The notes under the pieces: model-generated
Seen by the model: the letters and a program-made list of their open reading frames with translations, nothing else
Told to the model about the DNA's origin: nothing
The model's database searches: none
Program-made: the position numbers and the translations under genes
In this document: piece by piece, positions 4,956-13,156 of the stretch
How the letters are laid out: the number at the start of each line of letters is the position of its first letter
Numbering within the stretch: position 1 is the stretch's first letter
Assembly: GCA_000433095.1 (NCBI GenBank)
Contig: HF991469.1
Location: forward strand, 93,550 to 108,372
Source: Clostridium sp. CAG:967
GTDB lineage: Bacteria > Cyanobacteriota > Vampirovibrionia > Gastranaerophilales > Gastranaerophilaceae
Length of the DNA stretch: 14,823 nt
Reading direction: 5' to 3'

Positions 4956-5810
4956 TTAAGCCATATCAATTATTTTTTTCTCCTGAATTAATTTGTCATA
5001 AACCCATTCAGGAACAAAGTTTTTACCTAAAATAATTTGTCCGTTCATAATATTAGGTGCATGGAAGTCTGACCCGCCTGTTACTATTAAACCGAGTTCT
5101 TCTGCCATAGATGAGAAATATTCAACACATGCAGGAGAGTGTTTTCTGTGGTAGGCTTCAATACCACGCAAACCGTATTGCATTAATTCTTTAATTAAAC
5201 TTTCTGCAATGTCAATATCATGAGGGTGAGCAATAACAGGTACGCCTCCGGCATCATAAATAATTTCTACAGCATCCTGCGGAGTAACGGTTTTTCTTTG
5301 TACATATACAGGAGAATCATCGTGAATATATTTTGCATAAGCTTCTATAACACTGGATGTGCCGCCTGCATTTGTGATTGCTTTTGCAATATGCGGTCGT
5401 CCTATGCTTCCGCCTTCCGCAACCTGTTTTTTTATATCATCAAATTTTATTTTTATACCTTCTTTTTTGGCTAAAAGGCTGATTATTTCTTTGGTCTGTT
5501 TAACCCTCGCTTGCTGCTGGATTTTCAACAAATTTTGAAAATCGCTGTTATTTACATCCATAAAATAACCAAGTATGTGAATTTCATAGTTTTTGTATAA
5601 AGTGTTAACTTCAATCCCTTGTATAATTTCTAATTTATCTTCTTTGTTTTCTTTTTTCAGGTAATCTTTTGCAACCTGATACGATAGAACATTATCGTGG
5701 TCTGTCAGTGCTATAGCCTGAAGCCCGACGGCAATGGCAGTATCTACAATTTTTTCGGGTGAAAAAACACCATCCGAATAAAGGGTGTGAATGTGTAAAT
5801 CACTTTTCAT
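4956..5810 (-). CDS. PHP-domain metal-dependent phosphoesterase
   Basis: A 284-aa PHP-family phosphoesterase. The metal-binding motifs are complete: DLHIHTLYSDG (4-14), LTDHDN (35-40), GIEVN (65-69), an internal H78, RPH (138-140), PVIAHPHD (191-198) and GGSDFH (245-250). This is the layout of the TrpH/YciV group, whose E. coli member acts on nucleoside 3',5'-bisphosphates and as a 5'-3' exonuclease on RNA ends, so a role in RNA or oligonucleotide turnover fits its place after rny and ymdB. I chose the ATG at 5810-5808 because GAGG precedes it and residue 1 then lies just before the DLHIHT strand. An in-frame ATG at 5834 would add MKMKRKRT without a ribosome-binding site. It overlaps the ymdB end by 11 bp (ATGAAAAGTGA). 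The exact substrate cannot be assigned. Confidence 0.92.
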   Translation of the reverse strand: MKSDLHIHTLYSDGVFSPEKIVDTAIAVGLQAIALTDHDNVLSYQVAKDYLKKENKEDKLEIIQGIEVNTLYKNYEIHILGYFMDVNNSDFQNLLKIQQQARVKQTKEIISLLAKKEGIKIKFDDIKKQVAEGGSIGRPHIAKAITNAGGTSSVIEAYAKYIHDDSPVYVQRKTVTPQDAVEIIYDAGGVPVIAHPHDIDIAESLIKELMQYGLRGIEAYHRKHSPACVEYFSSMAEELGLIVTGGSDFHAPNIMNGQIILGKNFVPEWVYDKLIQEKKIIDMA

Positions 5811-6627
5811 TGTCCTCTTCCTTTTCATTTTCATCTACATAACAAAAAATTCTTTTTATAGCTACAGCATGTCCGCTTATCGAATTAATTTCAACTTCGA
5901 CAGCATTAATTTGGACGACATTACCGACAGCTACGTCATAGCGTTCGGGGATACATGTAGTAAAACGATTTAAGGAAGTATTATATTCCATTCCTATAAC
6001 ACCATCAGATGTTCCGCAAAATCCTGCATCCGTGATGTATCCCATATTATTAACAATTTGTTCATCAGCAGTCTGAACGTGTGTATGCGTTCCAAAAAAC
6101 GCACTAACTCCAAGATCTGAGCAAAAACGTCCGAAACAGATTTTTTCTGCAGTAGCTTCAGCGTGAAAATCAACTATTACAATCGGTGTAATTTCTTTCA
6201 AACGCTTGATTTCGTCAGCTGCTGTTTCCCACTGGGAATCAACAGGAGCCATAAATACTCTGCCAAGAGCATTAATAACTGCTATTTTTGTTCCGTCTTT
6301 TGTTTCAAAAACCCTGCTTCCTGTGCCGGGTGTACCCTTAGGATAATTAAAAGGTCTGACTAATTTATCAGCCTTACCGATGTAGTTTAATATTTCTTTT
6401 TTATCCCAAATATGGTTGCCCGATGTCATACAATCAATACCATATTCAGAAATTTCATTATAATTTTTTTCTGTCAGACCAAAACCGTGAGATGCATTTT
6501 CAACATTAGCAATAATAAAATCATAATTTTCTTTTTGTTTTTGCAAGAAATCACGAACAGCAAACCTGCCGGGTCTGCCTACCATATCTCCCAAAAATAA
6601 AATTTTTATTATTTTACCATCACCCAT
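5800..6627 (-). CDS. ymdB: YmdB-family metallophosphoesterase (TIGR00282; 2',3'-cyclic nucleotide phosphodiesterase-like)
   Basis: A 275-aa cytoplasmic metallophosphoesterase. The binuclear metal site is intact: LFLGDMVGRPGR (D14), NVENA (E43, N44), SGNHIWD (N71, H72), VDFHAEAT (H155) and GTHTHVQT (H181, H183). The length and motif set match Bacillus subtilis YmdB, which hydrolyses 2',3'-cyclic AMP and affects multicellular behaviour. As in Bacillus, the gene lies directly downstream of rny, here with a 51-nt gap holding a strong hairpin. The C-terminus ends with an acidic tail (DENEKEEDNEK). The ATG at 6627 has AAAGGAA upstream at good spacing. The gene overlaps the PHP gene by 11 bp, suggesting coupled translation. 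Confidence 0.94.
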   Translation of the reverse strand: MGDGKIIKILFLGDMVGRPGRFAVRDFLQKQKENYDFIIANVENASHGFGLTEKNYNEISEYGIDCMTSGNHIWDKKEILNYIGKADKLVRPFNYPKGTPGTGSRVFETKDGTKIAVINALGRVFMAPVDSQWETAADEIKRLKEITPIVIVDFHAEATAEKICFGRFCSDLGVSAFFGTHTHVQTADEQIVNNMGYITDAGFCGTSDGVIGMEYNTSLNRFTTCIPERYDVAVGNVVQINAVEVEINSISGHAVAIKRIFCYVDENEKEEDNEK

Positions 6628-6645
6628 ATTTATTCCTTTAAATCA

Positions 6646-6667
6646 GGCTGAGGCAAAAGCCCCAGCC
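6646..6667 (-). ncRNA. Intercistronic hairpin between rny and ymdB (not a terminator)
   Basis: On the minus strand GGCTGGGGC (6667-6659), the loop TTTT and GCCTCAGCC (6654-6646) form a 9-bp stem. One G-T pair would be an A-C mismatch in plus-strand RNA, so the structure is selected, if at all, in the operon mRNA. No T-run follows, and it lies 18 nt before the ymdB start. It may protect an mRNA end or mark a processing point that gives rny and ymdB different levels. Confidence 0.6.
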
Positions 6668-6678
6668 AAAATTATTAA

Positions 6679-8199
6679 TTACTTGGCAATTTCAGTTGTT
6701 CTAAACTCTCTTACAACCGTCACTCTGATTTGTCCCGGATAATCAAGTTCATCTTCAATACGTTTTGCAACATCCCTTGCAAGCTTTTGAGAAGCTAAAT
6801 CATCAAACCTTTCAGATTCAACAATAATTCTGACTTCACGTCCTGCCTGAACTGCAAACGATTGTTTAATACCGTCAAAACTGTTAACTATTTCTTCAAT
6901 CTTTTTAAGACGTTTAATGTAAATTTCAAGAGTATCACGTCTTGCTCCTGGTCTGCCTGCTGAAATTGCATCAGCAACCTTAACAAGCACGGCTTCAACA
7001 GTATTAGCTACCACATCATCATGGTGAGCTTCAATTGCATGAATAACTTCCTGTCTTTCGCCAAATCTTGAAGCAAGTTCTACACCAAGTTGAATATGTG
7101 TACCTTCTTGAGTTTGGTCAACCGCTTTACCTATATCATGTAAAAGCCCTGCACGTTTTGCAATCGCTTCATTAGCTCCGATTTCGGCAGCTAACATTCC
7201 TGCAATATGTCCTACTTCAAGCGAATGTTTTAAAACATTCTGACCGTAGCTTGTTCTGTAGTATAAACGTCCGAGTGTTTTAATAAGCTCTTTATTTAAG
7301 CCCATAACACCCATTTCCAGAGCAGCATTTTCGCCTTCTTCCCAGATTTTTTTATCAATTTCTTCCTGAGCTTTTTCAACCATTTCTTCAATGCGCACAG
7401 GGTGGATACGACCGTCTACAATTAATTTTTCCAGAGCAAGTTTTGCAATCTCACGTCTTACAGGGTCAAAACTTGATAATACAACAGCTTCCGGAGTATC
7501 ATCAATAATTAAATCGACACCCGTTAATGTTTCCAATGCTCTGATGTTACGACCTTCACGACCGATAATGCGGCCTTTCATTTCATCGTTAGGCAATGCA
7601 ACTACGGAAACAGTAGTTTCTACAACCTGCTCTATCATACATCTTTGCATTGTTGTTGATAAAATTTCTTTTGATTTTTCAAGAGAAACTTCTTTTATTT
7701 TAGCTTCATTTTCTCTAATGAGCTGCATTTGCTCTTGAGCCAAATCGTGTTTCAGCTGGTCAAGAAGCATATTTTTAGCATCTTCCGCAGACATCCCCGA
7801 AATTCGTTCCAGTTCGGTAGTTTGCTTTTGAACGATTTCTGCCAGATAGTCTTCTTTTTCCAATAATTCATCTAATTTTCTTTGAACCTGAAGATCTTTA
7901 TCAGTATATTCCTGAATTTTATCTTCAAGCATATCCTCACGTTTTGCAAGTTTTTGTTCTTGTCTTGTTAACTCTTGTCTTCTTTCACGTTCTTCTTCGT
8001 TAAGTTTTTCTCTGTCTTCCTGGAGTTCTTCAATAGCCTTAATTTTAGCTTCTTTTTGTAAGATTTTTTCTTTCTCTTCCAACGCTTTTTTGTCTTTTTC
8101 GACAGATAAAAGCACGGTTTTCATTTTGCTTTGCTGGACAAACAGCACAGCGATTAGAGCTATTACCGCAATAATCGCAATAATCATTAAAAAGTCCAT
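6679..8199 (-). CDS. rny: Ribonuclease Y
   Basis: A 506-aa membrane-anchored endoribonuclease that starts mRNA decay in bacteria lacking RNase E or using both. The order of parts is complete: N-terminal membrane helix (about 4-21), long charged coiled coil (about 25-180), KH RNA-binding domain with the GRIIGREGRNIR motif (209-220), HD domain with LLHDIGKA (352-359; H354, D355 metal ligands) and the C-terminal YPGQIRVTVVRE region. The length is typical (about 510-520). The ATG at 8199 starts the hydrophobic anchor MDFLMIIAIIAV; the upstream ribosome-binding site is weak (AAGG further off than usual). It is the first gene of a five-gene minus-strand operon and is divergent from pepA. Partner enzymes of RNA decay downstream (YmdB, PHP) suggest a shared RNA-turnover role. 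Confidence 0.97.
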   Translation of the reverse strand: MDFLMIIAIIAVIALIAVLFVQQSKMKTVLLSVEKDKKALEEKEKILQKEAKIKAIEELQEDREKLNEEERERRQELTRQEQKLAKREDMLEDKIQEYTDKDLQVQRKLDELLEKEDYLAEIVQKQTTELERISGMSAEDAKNMLLDQLKHDLAQEQMQLIRENEAKIKEVSLEKSKEILSTTMQRCMIEQVVETTVSVVALPNDEMKGRIIGREGRNIRALETLTGVDLIIDDTPEAVVLSSFDPVRREIAKLALEKLIVDGRIHPVRIEEMVEKAQEEIDKKIWEEGENAALEMGVMGLNKELIKTLGRLYYRTSYGQNVLKHSLEVGHIAGMLAAEIGANEAIAKRAGLLHDIGKAVDQTQEGTHIQLGVELASRFGERQEVIHAIEAHHDDVVANTVEAVLVKVADAISAGRPGARRDTLEIYIKRLKKIEEIVNSFDGIKQSFAVQAGREVRIIVESERFDDLASQKLARDVAKRIEDELDYPGQIRVTVVREFRTTEIAK

Positions 8200-8319
8200 A
8201 AAGTTTTATACCTTATCCTTTTCTATTTTTTATAAATACACGCAATGCCCGATACATATATCCTATCGAGCTTCAATTTATTTTTATATTTATATGAATT
8301 TTATTGCATATATTTCCAA

Positions 8320-8346
8320 AAAATATTTACCTACTACATCTGTCAA
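8320..8346 (-). promoter_or_regulatory. Possible promoter of the rny operon
   Basis: On the minus strand a perfect -35 TTGACA (8346-8341) is followed, after a short 15-bp spacer, by TATTTT (8325-8320). The -10 is poor and the call is weak. If correct, rny has a leader of about 110 nt that is very A/T-rich. Apart from this and the pepA promoter I see no feature in the 267-nt gap 8200-8466; no tRNA and no clear riboswitch. Confidence 0.3.
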
Positions 8347-8411
8347 TATCTTATCATGTAAATATGTATTTGTATAGTGGAAATTTAATTTTTGATACAA
8401 AAAGATGATAA

Positions 8412-8440
8412 TTTACAAAGCTGATATAAAGTGCTATACT
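8412..8440 (+). promoter_or_regulatory. Promoter of pepA
   Basis: -35 TTTACA (8412-8417), a 17-bp spacer and -10 TATACT (8435-8440). Transcription would start near 8447, about 20 nt before the ATG at 8467, just leaving room for the AAGGAG at 8453-8458. This placement also rules out the upstream GTG at 8431 as the start. Confidence 0.8.
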
Positions 8441-8466
8441 TATTGTCAGTAAAAGGAGAGAGTTAT

Positions 8467-9864
8467 ATGGAAATTAAAGTATCACAAGATGTTAAATCAA
8501 CTCCTGTAGAAGTTTTGGTTATTAATAAATTTGAGGATGAAAAAACTTCTCAGGAACTTGCCAATACTTATGCAGTAGAAAAAGACCACTTTGAAGGCAA
8601 GTTTGGAGAAACATACTTACTGCACACTTTAGGTAAAATCCCGGCAGATAAAATTCTTATTATTGGTTTCGGTAAAAAAGAAGAATTTGATGCAAATAAG
8701 ATGAGAGAAGCTGTTGCTAAAGCAGTAAAAAAATTACAGCAGATTAAAGCTAAAAAAGCAGCGTTTGACTTTGATGTGAATGTGGATTACGGCAAATCAG
8801 CAGCTGTCGGAGCAATGATTGCAGATTATGCTTTTGACAAATACAAATCTGAAAAAGCACATCACCTTGATGAAATTACTTTTGCTAAATTTTCAGAAAA
8901 TGATGTTAAAGAAGGAATTATTTTCGGTGAAGCAATGAAATTCACAAGAGATCTTGCAAACACTCCGGCACAAATTGCAACACCTGCAAAACTTGCTGAA
9001 ACTGCACTCGGCATAAGCGGACTTGAAACAAAAGTTTTTGACAAACCCGAAATCGAAAGAATGGGAATGGGAGCATTTCTTGCTGTAGGTCAGGGTAGTG
9101 TACAACCTCCAAAATTTATTCACATGAAATATACAGGCAAAAATCCTAAGAAAAAAATTGCAATTATCGGTAAAGGTATTTGCTTTGATTCAGGCGGACT
9201 TGACATAAAACCTGCATCATCAATGCTTACAATGAAAGACGATATGTCAGGTGCAGCCTGTGTACTCGGCGTAATGAGTGCTTTATCAAAACTACAGCCG
9301 GATGTTGAAGTTCACGGTATAATTGCAGCCTGCGAAAATATGCCGTCAGGAACATCATACAAACCGGGTGATATTCTGACAGCTAAAAACGGAAAAACCA
9401 TAGAAGTTGATAATACTGATGCTGAAGGAAGATTAACATTAGCTGATGCATTATGCTACGCATCTGAACTGGGTGTTGATGAAATTATTGATATTGCTAC
9501 ACTTACAGGTGCTGTTGTTGTTGCACTTGGTAATTTTGTAACAGGAATTATGGGAAACAACGATGAATTGATTGCAAAATTAATTAAAACAGCAGAAGAA
9601 AGCGGCGAAAAATACTGGCAATTACCAATGTACAAAGAATATTTTAACAGTCTGAAATCTGATATTGCAGATATGAAAAATACAGGTTCAAGAATGGGCG
9701 GTGCTTCAGCTGCCGGCGTATTTTTAAAAGAATTTGTCAACGTACCTAAATGGGCGCACATTGACATTGCAGGAACCGCATATCTTGAAAAACCATACAA
9801 AGAATTCATTGCGGGCGCAACGGGAGCAGGTGTCAGAACTCTTTTAAATTACATTTCAAAATAA
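8467..9864 (+). CDS. pepA: Leucyl/cytosol aminopeptidase (M17 family)
   Basis: A 465-aa metallo-aminopeptidase that removes N-terminal residues such as leucine from peptides; M17 enzymes work as cytoplasmic hexamers with two metal ions. The catalytic C-terminal domain is complete: IGKGICFDSGGLDIKP (234-249; K236, D241), MKDDMSGAA (256-264; D259) and the family signature NTDAEGRL (316-323; D318, E320, catalytic R322). The N-terminal domain (about 1-150) is the less conserved regulatory part. The ATG at 8467 has AAGGAG eight nt upstream, and the promoter lies right before it. It is a single-gene unit, divergent from rny and convergent with the amidase gene. Some M17 members also bind DNA; nothing here shows that. 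Confidence 0.96.
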   Translation: MEIKVSQDVKSTPVEVLVINKFEDEKTSQELANTYAVEKDHFEGKFGETYLLHTLGKIPADKILIIGFGKKEEFDANKMREAVAKAVKKLQQIKAKKAAFDFDVNVDYGKSAAVGAMIADYAFDKYKSEKAHHLDEITFAKFSENDVKEGIIFGEAMKFTRDLANTPAQIATPAKLAETALGISGLETKVFDKPEIERMGMGAFLAVGQGSVQPPKFIHMKYTGKNPKKKIAIIGKGICFDSGGLDIKPASSMLTMKDDMSGAACVLGVMSALSKLQPDVEVHGIIAACENMPSGTSYKPGDILTAKNGKTIEVDNTDAEGRLTLADALCYASELGVDEIIDIATLTGAVVVALGNFVTGIMGNNDELIAKLIKTAEESGEKYWQLPMYKEYFNSLKSDIADMKNTGSRMGGASAAGVFLKEFVNVPKWAHIDIAGTAYLEKPYKEFIAGATGAGVRTLLNYISK

Positions 9865-9868
9865 AATC

Positions 9869-9893
9869 AAGCGGGATTAATTTCCCGCTTTTT
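9869..9893. terminator. Bidirectional terminator between pepA and the amidase gene
   Basis: AAGCGGGA (9869-9876), a six-base loop and TCCCGCTT (9883-9890) form an 8-bp stem followed by a short T-run on the plus strand. It sits 4 nt after the pepA stop and overlaps the edge of the convergent amidase stop (TAA at 9894-9892). On the minus strand the stem is followed by TTGATTTT, a weaker U-tract. Confidence 0.85.
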
Positions 9894-11256
9894 ATTTGCC
9901 AAAATATTTTTCCAAACTGTCAACAACAGCTTTTGCATACTGTTTTTGAAATTCAGGGTTAATCAAATTAGCATTATCTTCTGGATTTATCAAATAAGAA
10001 ACTTCTATAAGAAGACTTAAAGCATTAGTGTTTCTGACAAGAGCAAGGCTGCCCTGTCTGACTTTGTCGTTATTAACTCCAATTTCTGCAACAAGTGTAT
10101 TTAAGATAGTATCAGCAAGAGGTTTTGCTTGATTGTAATAATAATAAATACTTGTTCCGCTGTTTTTGTTAGGGTCTTTACCGTCAGGCAGTGCATTGCC
10201 GTGAATGCTTAAAAGAACAAGCGCATCATCACGGTTTGCAATATCAACTCTCTCTTTCAACCCTACATAACTATCGTCATTTCTTGTCATTATCACTTTA
10301 GCGCCACGTTTTTTCAACTCGGCTTCAAGATACTTTGCTATTGATAAGGTAATATCTTTTTCTTTATCACCCAAACATCCGATTGCACCAAATTCATTAC
10401 CGCCGTGACCGGCATCAACGGCAATTTTTAAGTTATGCAAAGGTCTTCTTTTATCAACAATAATCGGTTTTCTGATCTTTAATACAAAATCATTTCCCTG
10501 ATACGCTCCACTGTATCCAAGCAGTCTTCGACCTTCCAAAGCCTCCTGCACAGGAAAGTCCATTACATAAACATTATCAGGCTGATCTTTTACATTATAA
10601 AATTTCATTTGAAAAGGTTCCCCCTCAACCATTTCAAATGGTGTTCTTTTATCAAGATGGAATACAAATGTAAAATAATCGTCGCTGTCTAAATATTCAT
10701 AGCCGCTTAATACAGCGGGAGTAACCGTATACCCCGTATATGCTTTTACATTTGATTTAGAAATCCAGCCCTTTTCATTATTACCGAGAATTACTCTGTG
10801 AAACCCTCCCTGTTCGCCGTCCGTCAAAAGTTCAATATTTCTTTGCAAATGAGATTTTCTGTTTATCCCTGCATCAATCGGTGTTGAACGCAGAGGAGAA
10901 TTTTCTGTTGTAACATAAAAAGATTTTTTATCTGCATATGCCTGAAAAACAGGTGCCTGAATTGCACAAGAAGATTTAATAACAGGTTTTGTAATAACAA
11001 AAACCTGCTTTTCTTCGCCTGATTGTAAAACAAAGTTATTAGAACCGTTTTTTAAATTCACAACATAGGCAAATGCCCCCGTCGGATGCAGCGGAACATC
11101 CTGCCCGTTAATTGTCAAAGGCTTGTCAGATGAACCAATGAAAAACGTTGAGTTTGCATTTATCGTAACATCATTTTTCTTAGGATAAACCACATCAAGA
11201 GCAAAAGCCTGATTTGCAGCCAATAACAACCCCATTAATAAAATCATTCTTTTCAT
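9892..11256 (-). CDS. Secreted N-acetylmuramoyl-L-alanine amidase (Amidase_3) with SH3-like domain
   Basis: A 454-aa exported cell-wall hydrolase that cuts the bond between N-acetylmuramic acid and the stem peptide. A signal peptide (MKRMILLMGLLLAANQAFA, likely cleaved after residue 19) leads to a beta-rich N-terminal part. Next comes an SH3-like stretch (about 112-175, with LRSTP and GWISKSNVKAY), a linker, and the C-terminal Amidase_3 domain (about 275-452). The zinc site is complete: VDAGHGG (H284), E299 in KEKD, SIHGNA (H352) and the catalytic LIEVSYL (E418). It probably acts in daughter-cell separation, fitting its place next to ftsI. The ATG at 11256 has no Shine-Dalgarno; a perfect TATAAT lies six nt upstream, so the mRNA may be leaderless. 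In-frame ATGs at codons 4 and 8 also lack a ribosome-binding site. Confidence 0.92.
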   Translation of the reverse strand: MKRMILLMGLLLAANQAFALDVVYPKKNDVTINANSTFFIGSSDKPLTINGQDVPLHPTGAFAYVVNLKNGSNNFVLQSGEEKQVFVITKPVIKSSCAIQAPVFQAYADKKSFYVTTENSPLRSTPIDAGINRKSHLQRNIELLTDGEQGGFHRVILGNNEKGWISKSNVKAYTGYTVTPAVLSGYEYLDSDDYFTFVFHLDKRTPFEMVEGEPFQMKFYNVKDQPDNVYVMDFPVQEALEGRRLLGYSGAYQGNDFVLKIRKPIIVDKRRPLHNLKIAVDAGHGGNEFGAIGCLGDKEKDITLSIAKYLEAELKKRGAKVIMTRNDDSYVGLKERVDIANRDDALVLLSIHGNALPDGKDPNKNSGTSIYYYYNQAKPLADTILNTLVAEIGVNNDKVRQGSLALVRNTNALSLLIEVSYLINPEDNANLINPEFQKQYAKAVVDSLEKYFGK

Positions 11257-11262
11257 ACAAAT

Positions 11263-11268
11263 ATTATA
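11263..11268 (-). promoter_or_regulatory. -10 element placing transcription start at the amidase ATG (leaderless candidate)
   Basis: TATAAT on the minus strand (11268-11263) is separated by exactly six bases from the ATG at 11256. With usual spacing the first transcribed base is the A of that ATG. The -35 region is A/T-rich with no clear hexamer. Confidence 0.5.
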
Positions 11269-11319
11269 CTACAAAATTCGTTAAAATTATTTAATATATA
11301 TTTCTTTTAATCTTCCTTA

Positions 11320-11328
11320 TGCTAGAAT
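11320..11328 (+). promoter_or_regulatory. Extended -10 promoter of ftsI-murE
   Basis: TGCTAGAAT (TG at 11320-11321, TAGAAT at 11323-11328) fits an extended -10 element; the -35 is weak. Transcription would begin near 11335, giving a leader of about 45 nt that includes a G-rich stretch with a possible 4-bp GGGT/ACCC stem. It is divergent from the amidase promoter, about 55 bp away. Confidence 0.5.
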
Positions 11329-11380
11329 ATAAAAAGTGCGGGGTGGAGAGTACCCTGAATTATAAAAAAGGGATTGGATT

Positions 11381-13138
11381 TTGAGAGAAAAAATTCGCAG
11401 CAGAGAAATTCGTGAGCCGGAAAATGAAATTGAAAAACGAAATAAAACCTTTGACCAGATTTTAGGATTTTTACATATATTCTTTATAGGTTTTATGGTT
11501 TTGCTCATAATTTATCTGTTTTTTATACAGGTAGTTGATGTAGGAAAATACAGAGCCAGAGCAAGAAGCCAGCGTGTGGGAAGAATTTTTTCAATGCGTG
11601 GTGATATTTTTGACAGAAACGGCATAAAACTTGCTACTGATAAAGTTTATTCGGATGTCTACGCACACCCTGCAGACTATGACCATTCACCGGAAGAGCT
11701 TGCGAAAATTCTTGCTCCTATTTTGAAAATGCCAAAAGATACACTTTTACAAAAACTTAAAAAACCCGGACCTGTAATTACAATAAAAAAAGATATTGAC
11801 AGAAGCAGTGCAAAAGAAATTGCAAAACTGCATCTCAGAGAAATAAGTTTAGGCAAAAAGAACACTCGAGAATATCCTCAAGGTACACTTGCTGCACACG
11901 TTTTAGGATATTACAACTTTGATGCTGATATTGCAAACGGAGTTGAATACACTGCAAAAGACAGACTTGAACACGTTATAAATACAGTAAAATATCAAAA
12001 AACACGTGACGGCAAAATTATATATGATTTCACAACCGACCCGGTTGCGACTACTACAAACCCTAAAGGTGAAAATGTCACATTAACCATTGATGCGGCA
12101 ATACAACACATCTGCGAAAAAGAAATTGAAAAAAAGGTCAAAGAAACAAGAGCTGACGGCGGTTCTGTTATAGTTATGAACCCTAAAAATGCAGAAATAC
12201 TTGCTTATGCAGTTTATCCAACATTTGACCCTAACAACTATAAAAAAGCAACACCAGCTCAATTAAAGAACTGGACTTTAACTGACGTATTACCTCCGGG
12301 CTCAACTTTTAAAACCATTACTGTTGCCTCTGCAATGGATTTAGGTAAGATTAACGAACATTCTACTGTTCTTGACACAGGCAAAATGACAATCGGGAAA
12401 TGGGAAATTAAAAACCACGACTACCATATTCACCCTTACCCGGGAAATATTTCTCTCGAGTACCTGTTTGAACATTCAAGCAATATAGGTTCCATAAACG
12501 TAGCAAGAATGATGTCACCACTTGAATTTTACGGTGTACTCAAAAAATTCGGTTTTGGAAATAAAACAGGAATTGATTTACCGGGTGAATCCAGCGGTTT
12601 GTTACCTTACTGGACACACTGGGATCAGGGAATTCATGCAACAATGGCATACGGCTACGGCACATCGGTTACTGCAATTCAAATGATTTCTGCCGTTCAG
12701 GCAATTGCAAATAACGGTGTTAAAATTACTCCGCATATTATTAAATACTCTCAGGAGGAATATGATAACAAAATTAAATATACACAGGTAATTAAGCCTG
12801 AAACTGCTCAAACCGTTACCAAATTACTTGTTGCAAGTATTGAAAACAGCAAATCAGAAGTAAAAATGGATAAATATAAAGTTGCCGAAAAAACAGGAAC
12901 TTCAAGAAAACCAAACAAAAACGGTCCCGGATATTCACAATATTTATACACGTCTTCAATCGGCTACCTTCCTGCATCAGACCCTCAAGTGCTGATTTAT
13001 GTAATAGTAGACAGCCCGAAAGAAGGAGCTATATGGGGAAGTACTGTTGCGGCTCCTGTATTTAAAGAAGTTGCAACCCAAGTTGCAAGAATTATGAACC
13101 TTAAACCCGATAAGGTTACACCCGCAAAAAAGAATTAA
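11381..13138 (+). CDS. ftsI: Class B penicillin-binding protein, FtsI/PBP3-like transpeptidase
   Basis: A 585-aa membrane-anchored D,D-transpeptidase that cross-links septal peptidoglycan. One membrane helix (about 27-49) is followed by the PBP dimerisation domain, with SQRVGRIFSMRGDIFDRNG (63-81) typical of class B enzymes, and the transpeptidase domain. Active-site motifs are present in order: STFK (308-311, nucleophile S308), SSN (366-368) and KTGT (504-507). There is no PASTA repeat; the C-terminus ends soon after the fold. The start is TTG at 11381 with AAGGGA seven nt upstream; the first in-frame ATG lies inside the membrane helix, so TTG is the better choice. murE follows after 18 nt, the order found in division/cell-wall clusters, which favours FtsI over elongation PBP2. 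Confidence 0.92.
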   Translation: MREKIRSREIREPENEIEKRNKTFDQILGFLHIFFIGFMVLLIIYLFFIQVVDVGKYRARARSQRVGRIFSMRGDIFDRNGIKLATDKVYSDVYAHPADYDHSPEELAKILAPILKMPKDTLLQKLKKPGPVITIKKDIDRSSAKEIAKLHLREISLGKKNTREYPQGTLAAHVLGYYNFDADIANGVEYTAKDRLEHVINTVKYQKTRDGKIIYDFTTDPVATTTNPKGENVTLTIDAAIQHICEKEIEKKVKETRADGGSVIVMNPKNAEILAYAVYPTFDPNNYKKATPAQLKNWTLTDVLPPGSTFKTITVASAMDLGKINEHSTVLDTGKMTIGKWEIKNHDYHIHPYPGNISLEYLFEHSSNIGSINVARMMSPLEFYGVLKKFGFGNKTGIDLPGESSGLLPYWTHWDQGIHATMAYGYGTSVTAIQMISAVQAIANNGVKITPHIIKYSQEEYDNKIKYTQVIKPETAQTVTKLLVASIENSKSEVKMDKYKVAEKTGTSRKPNKNGPGYSQYLYTSSIGYLPASDPQVLIYVIVDSPKEGAIWGSTVAAPVFKEVATQVARIMNLKPDKVTPAKKN

Positions 13139-13156
13139 TGATTAACGGAGGATAAA

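Noticed and set aside
4946..4969. TTG start adding eight residues to the pilin-like gene
   Set aside because: It overlaps the preceding gene without a ribosome-binding site; the ATG at 4945 has GAGG five nt upstream.
5811..5834. Upstream ATG for the PHP gene adding MKMKRKRT
   Set aside because: No ribosome-binding site, and the extension lies inside the end of the ymdB gene; the ATG at 5810 is preceded by GAGG.
6646..6667. Hairpin between rny and ymdB as a terminator
   Set aside because: No T-run follows the stem on the minus strand, and the next gene belongs to the same operon.
8200..8430. Riboswitch or small RNA in the rny-pepA gap
   Set aside because: Only weak A/T-rich symmetries are visible; no known riboswitch core or terminator-like stem.
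8431..8466. Upstream GTG start for pepA
   Set aside because: It overlaps the -10 element of the pepA promoter and would not be in the transcript; the ATG at 8467 has AAGGAG.
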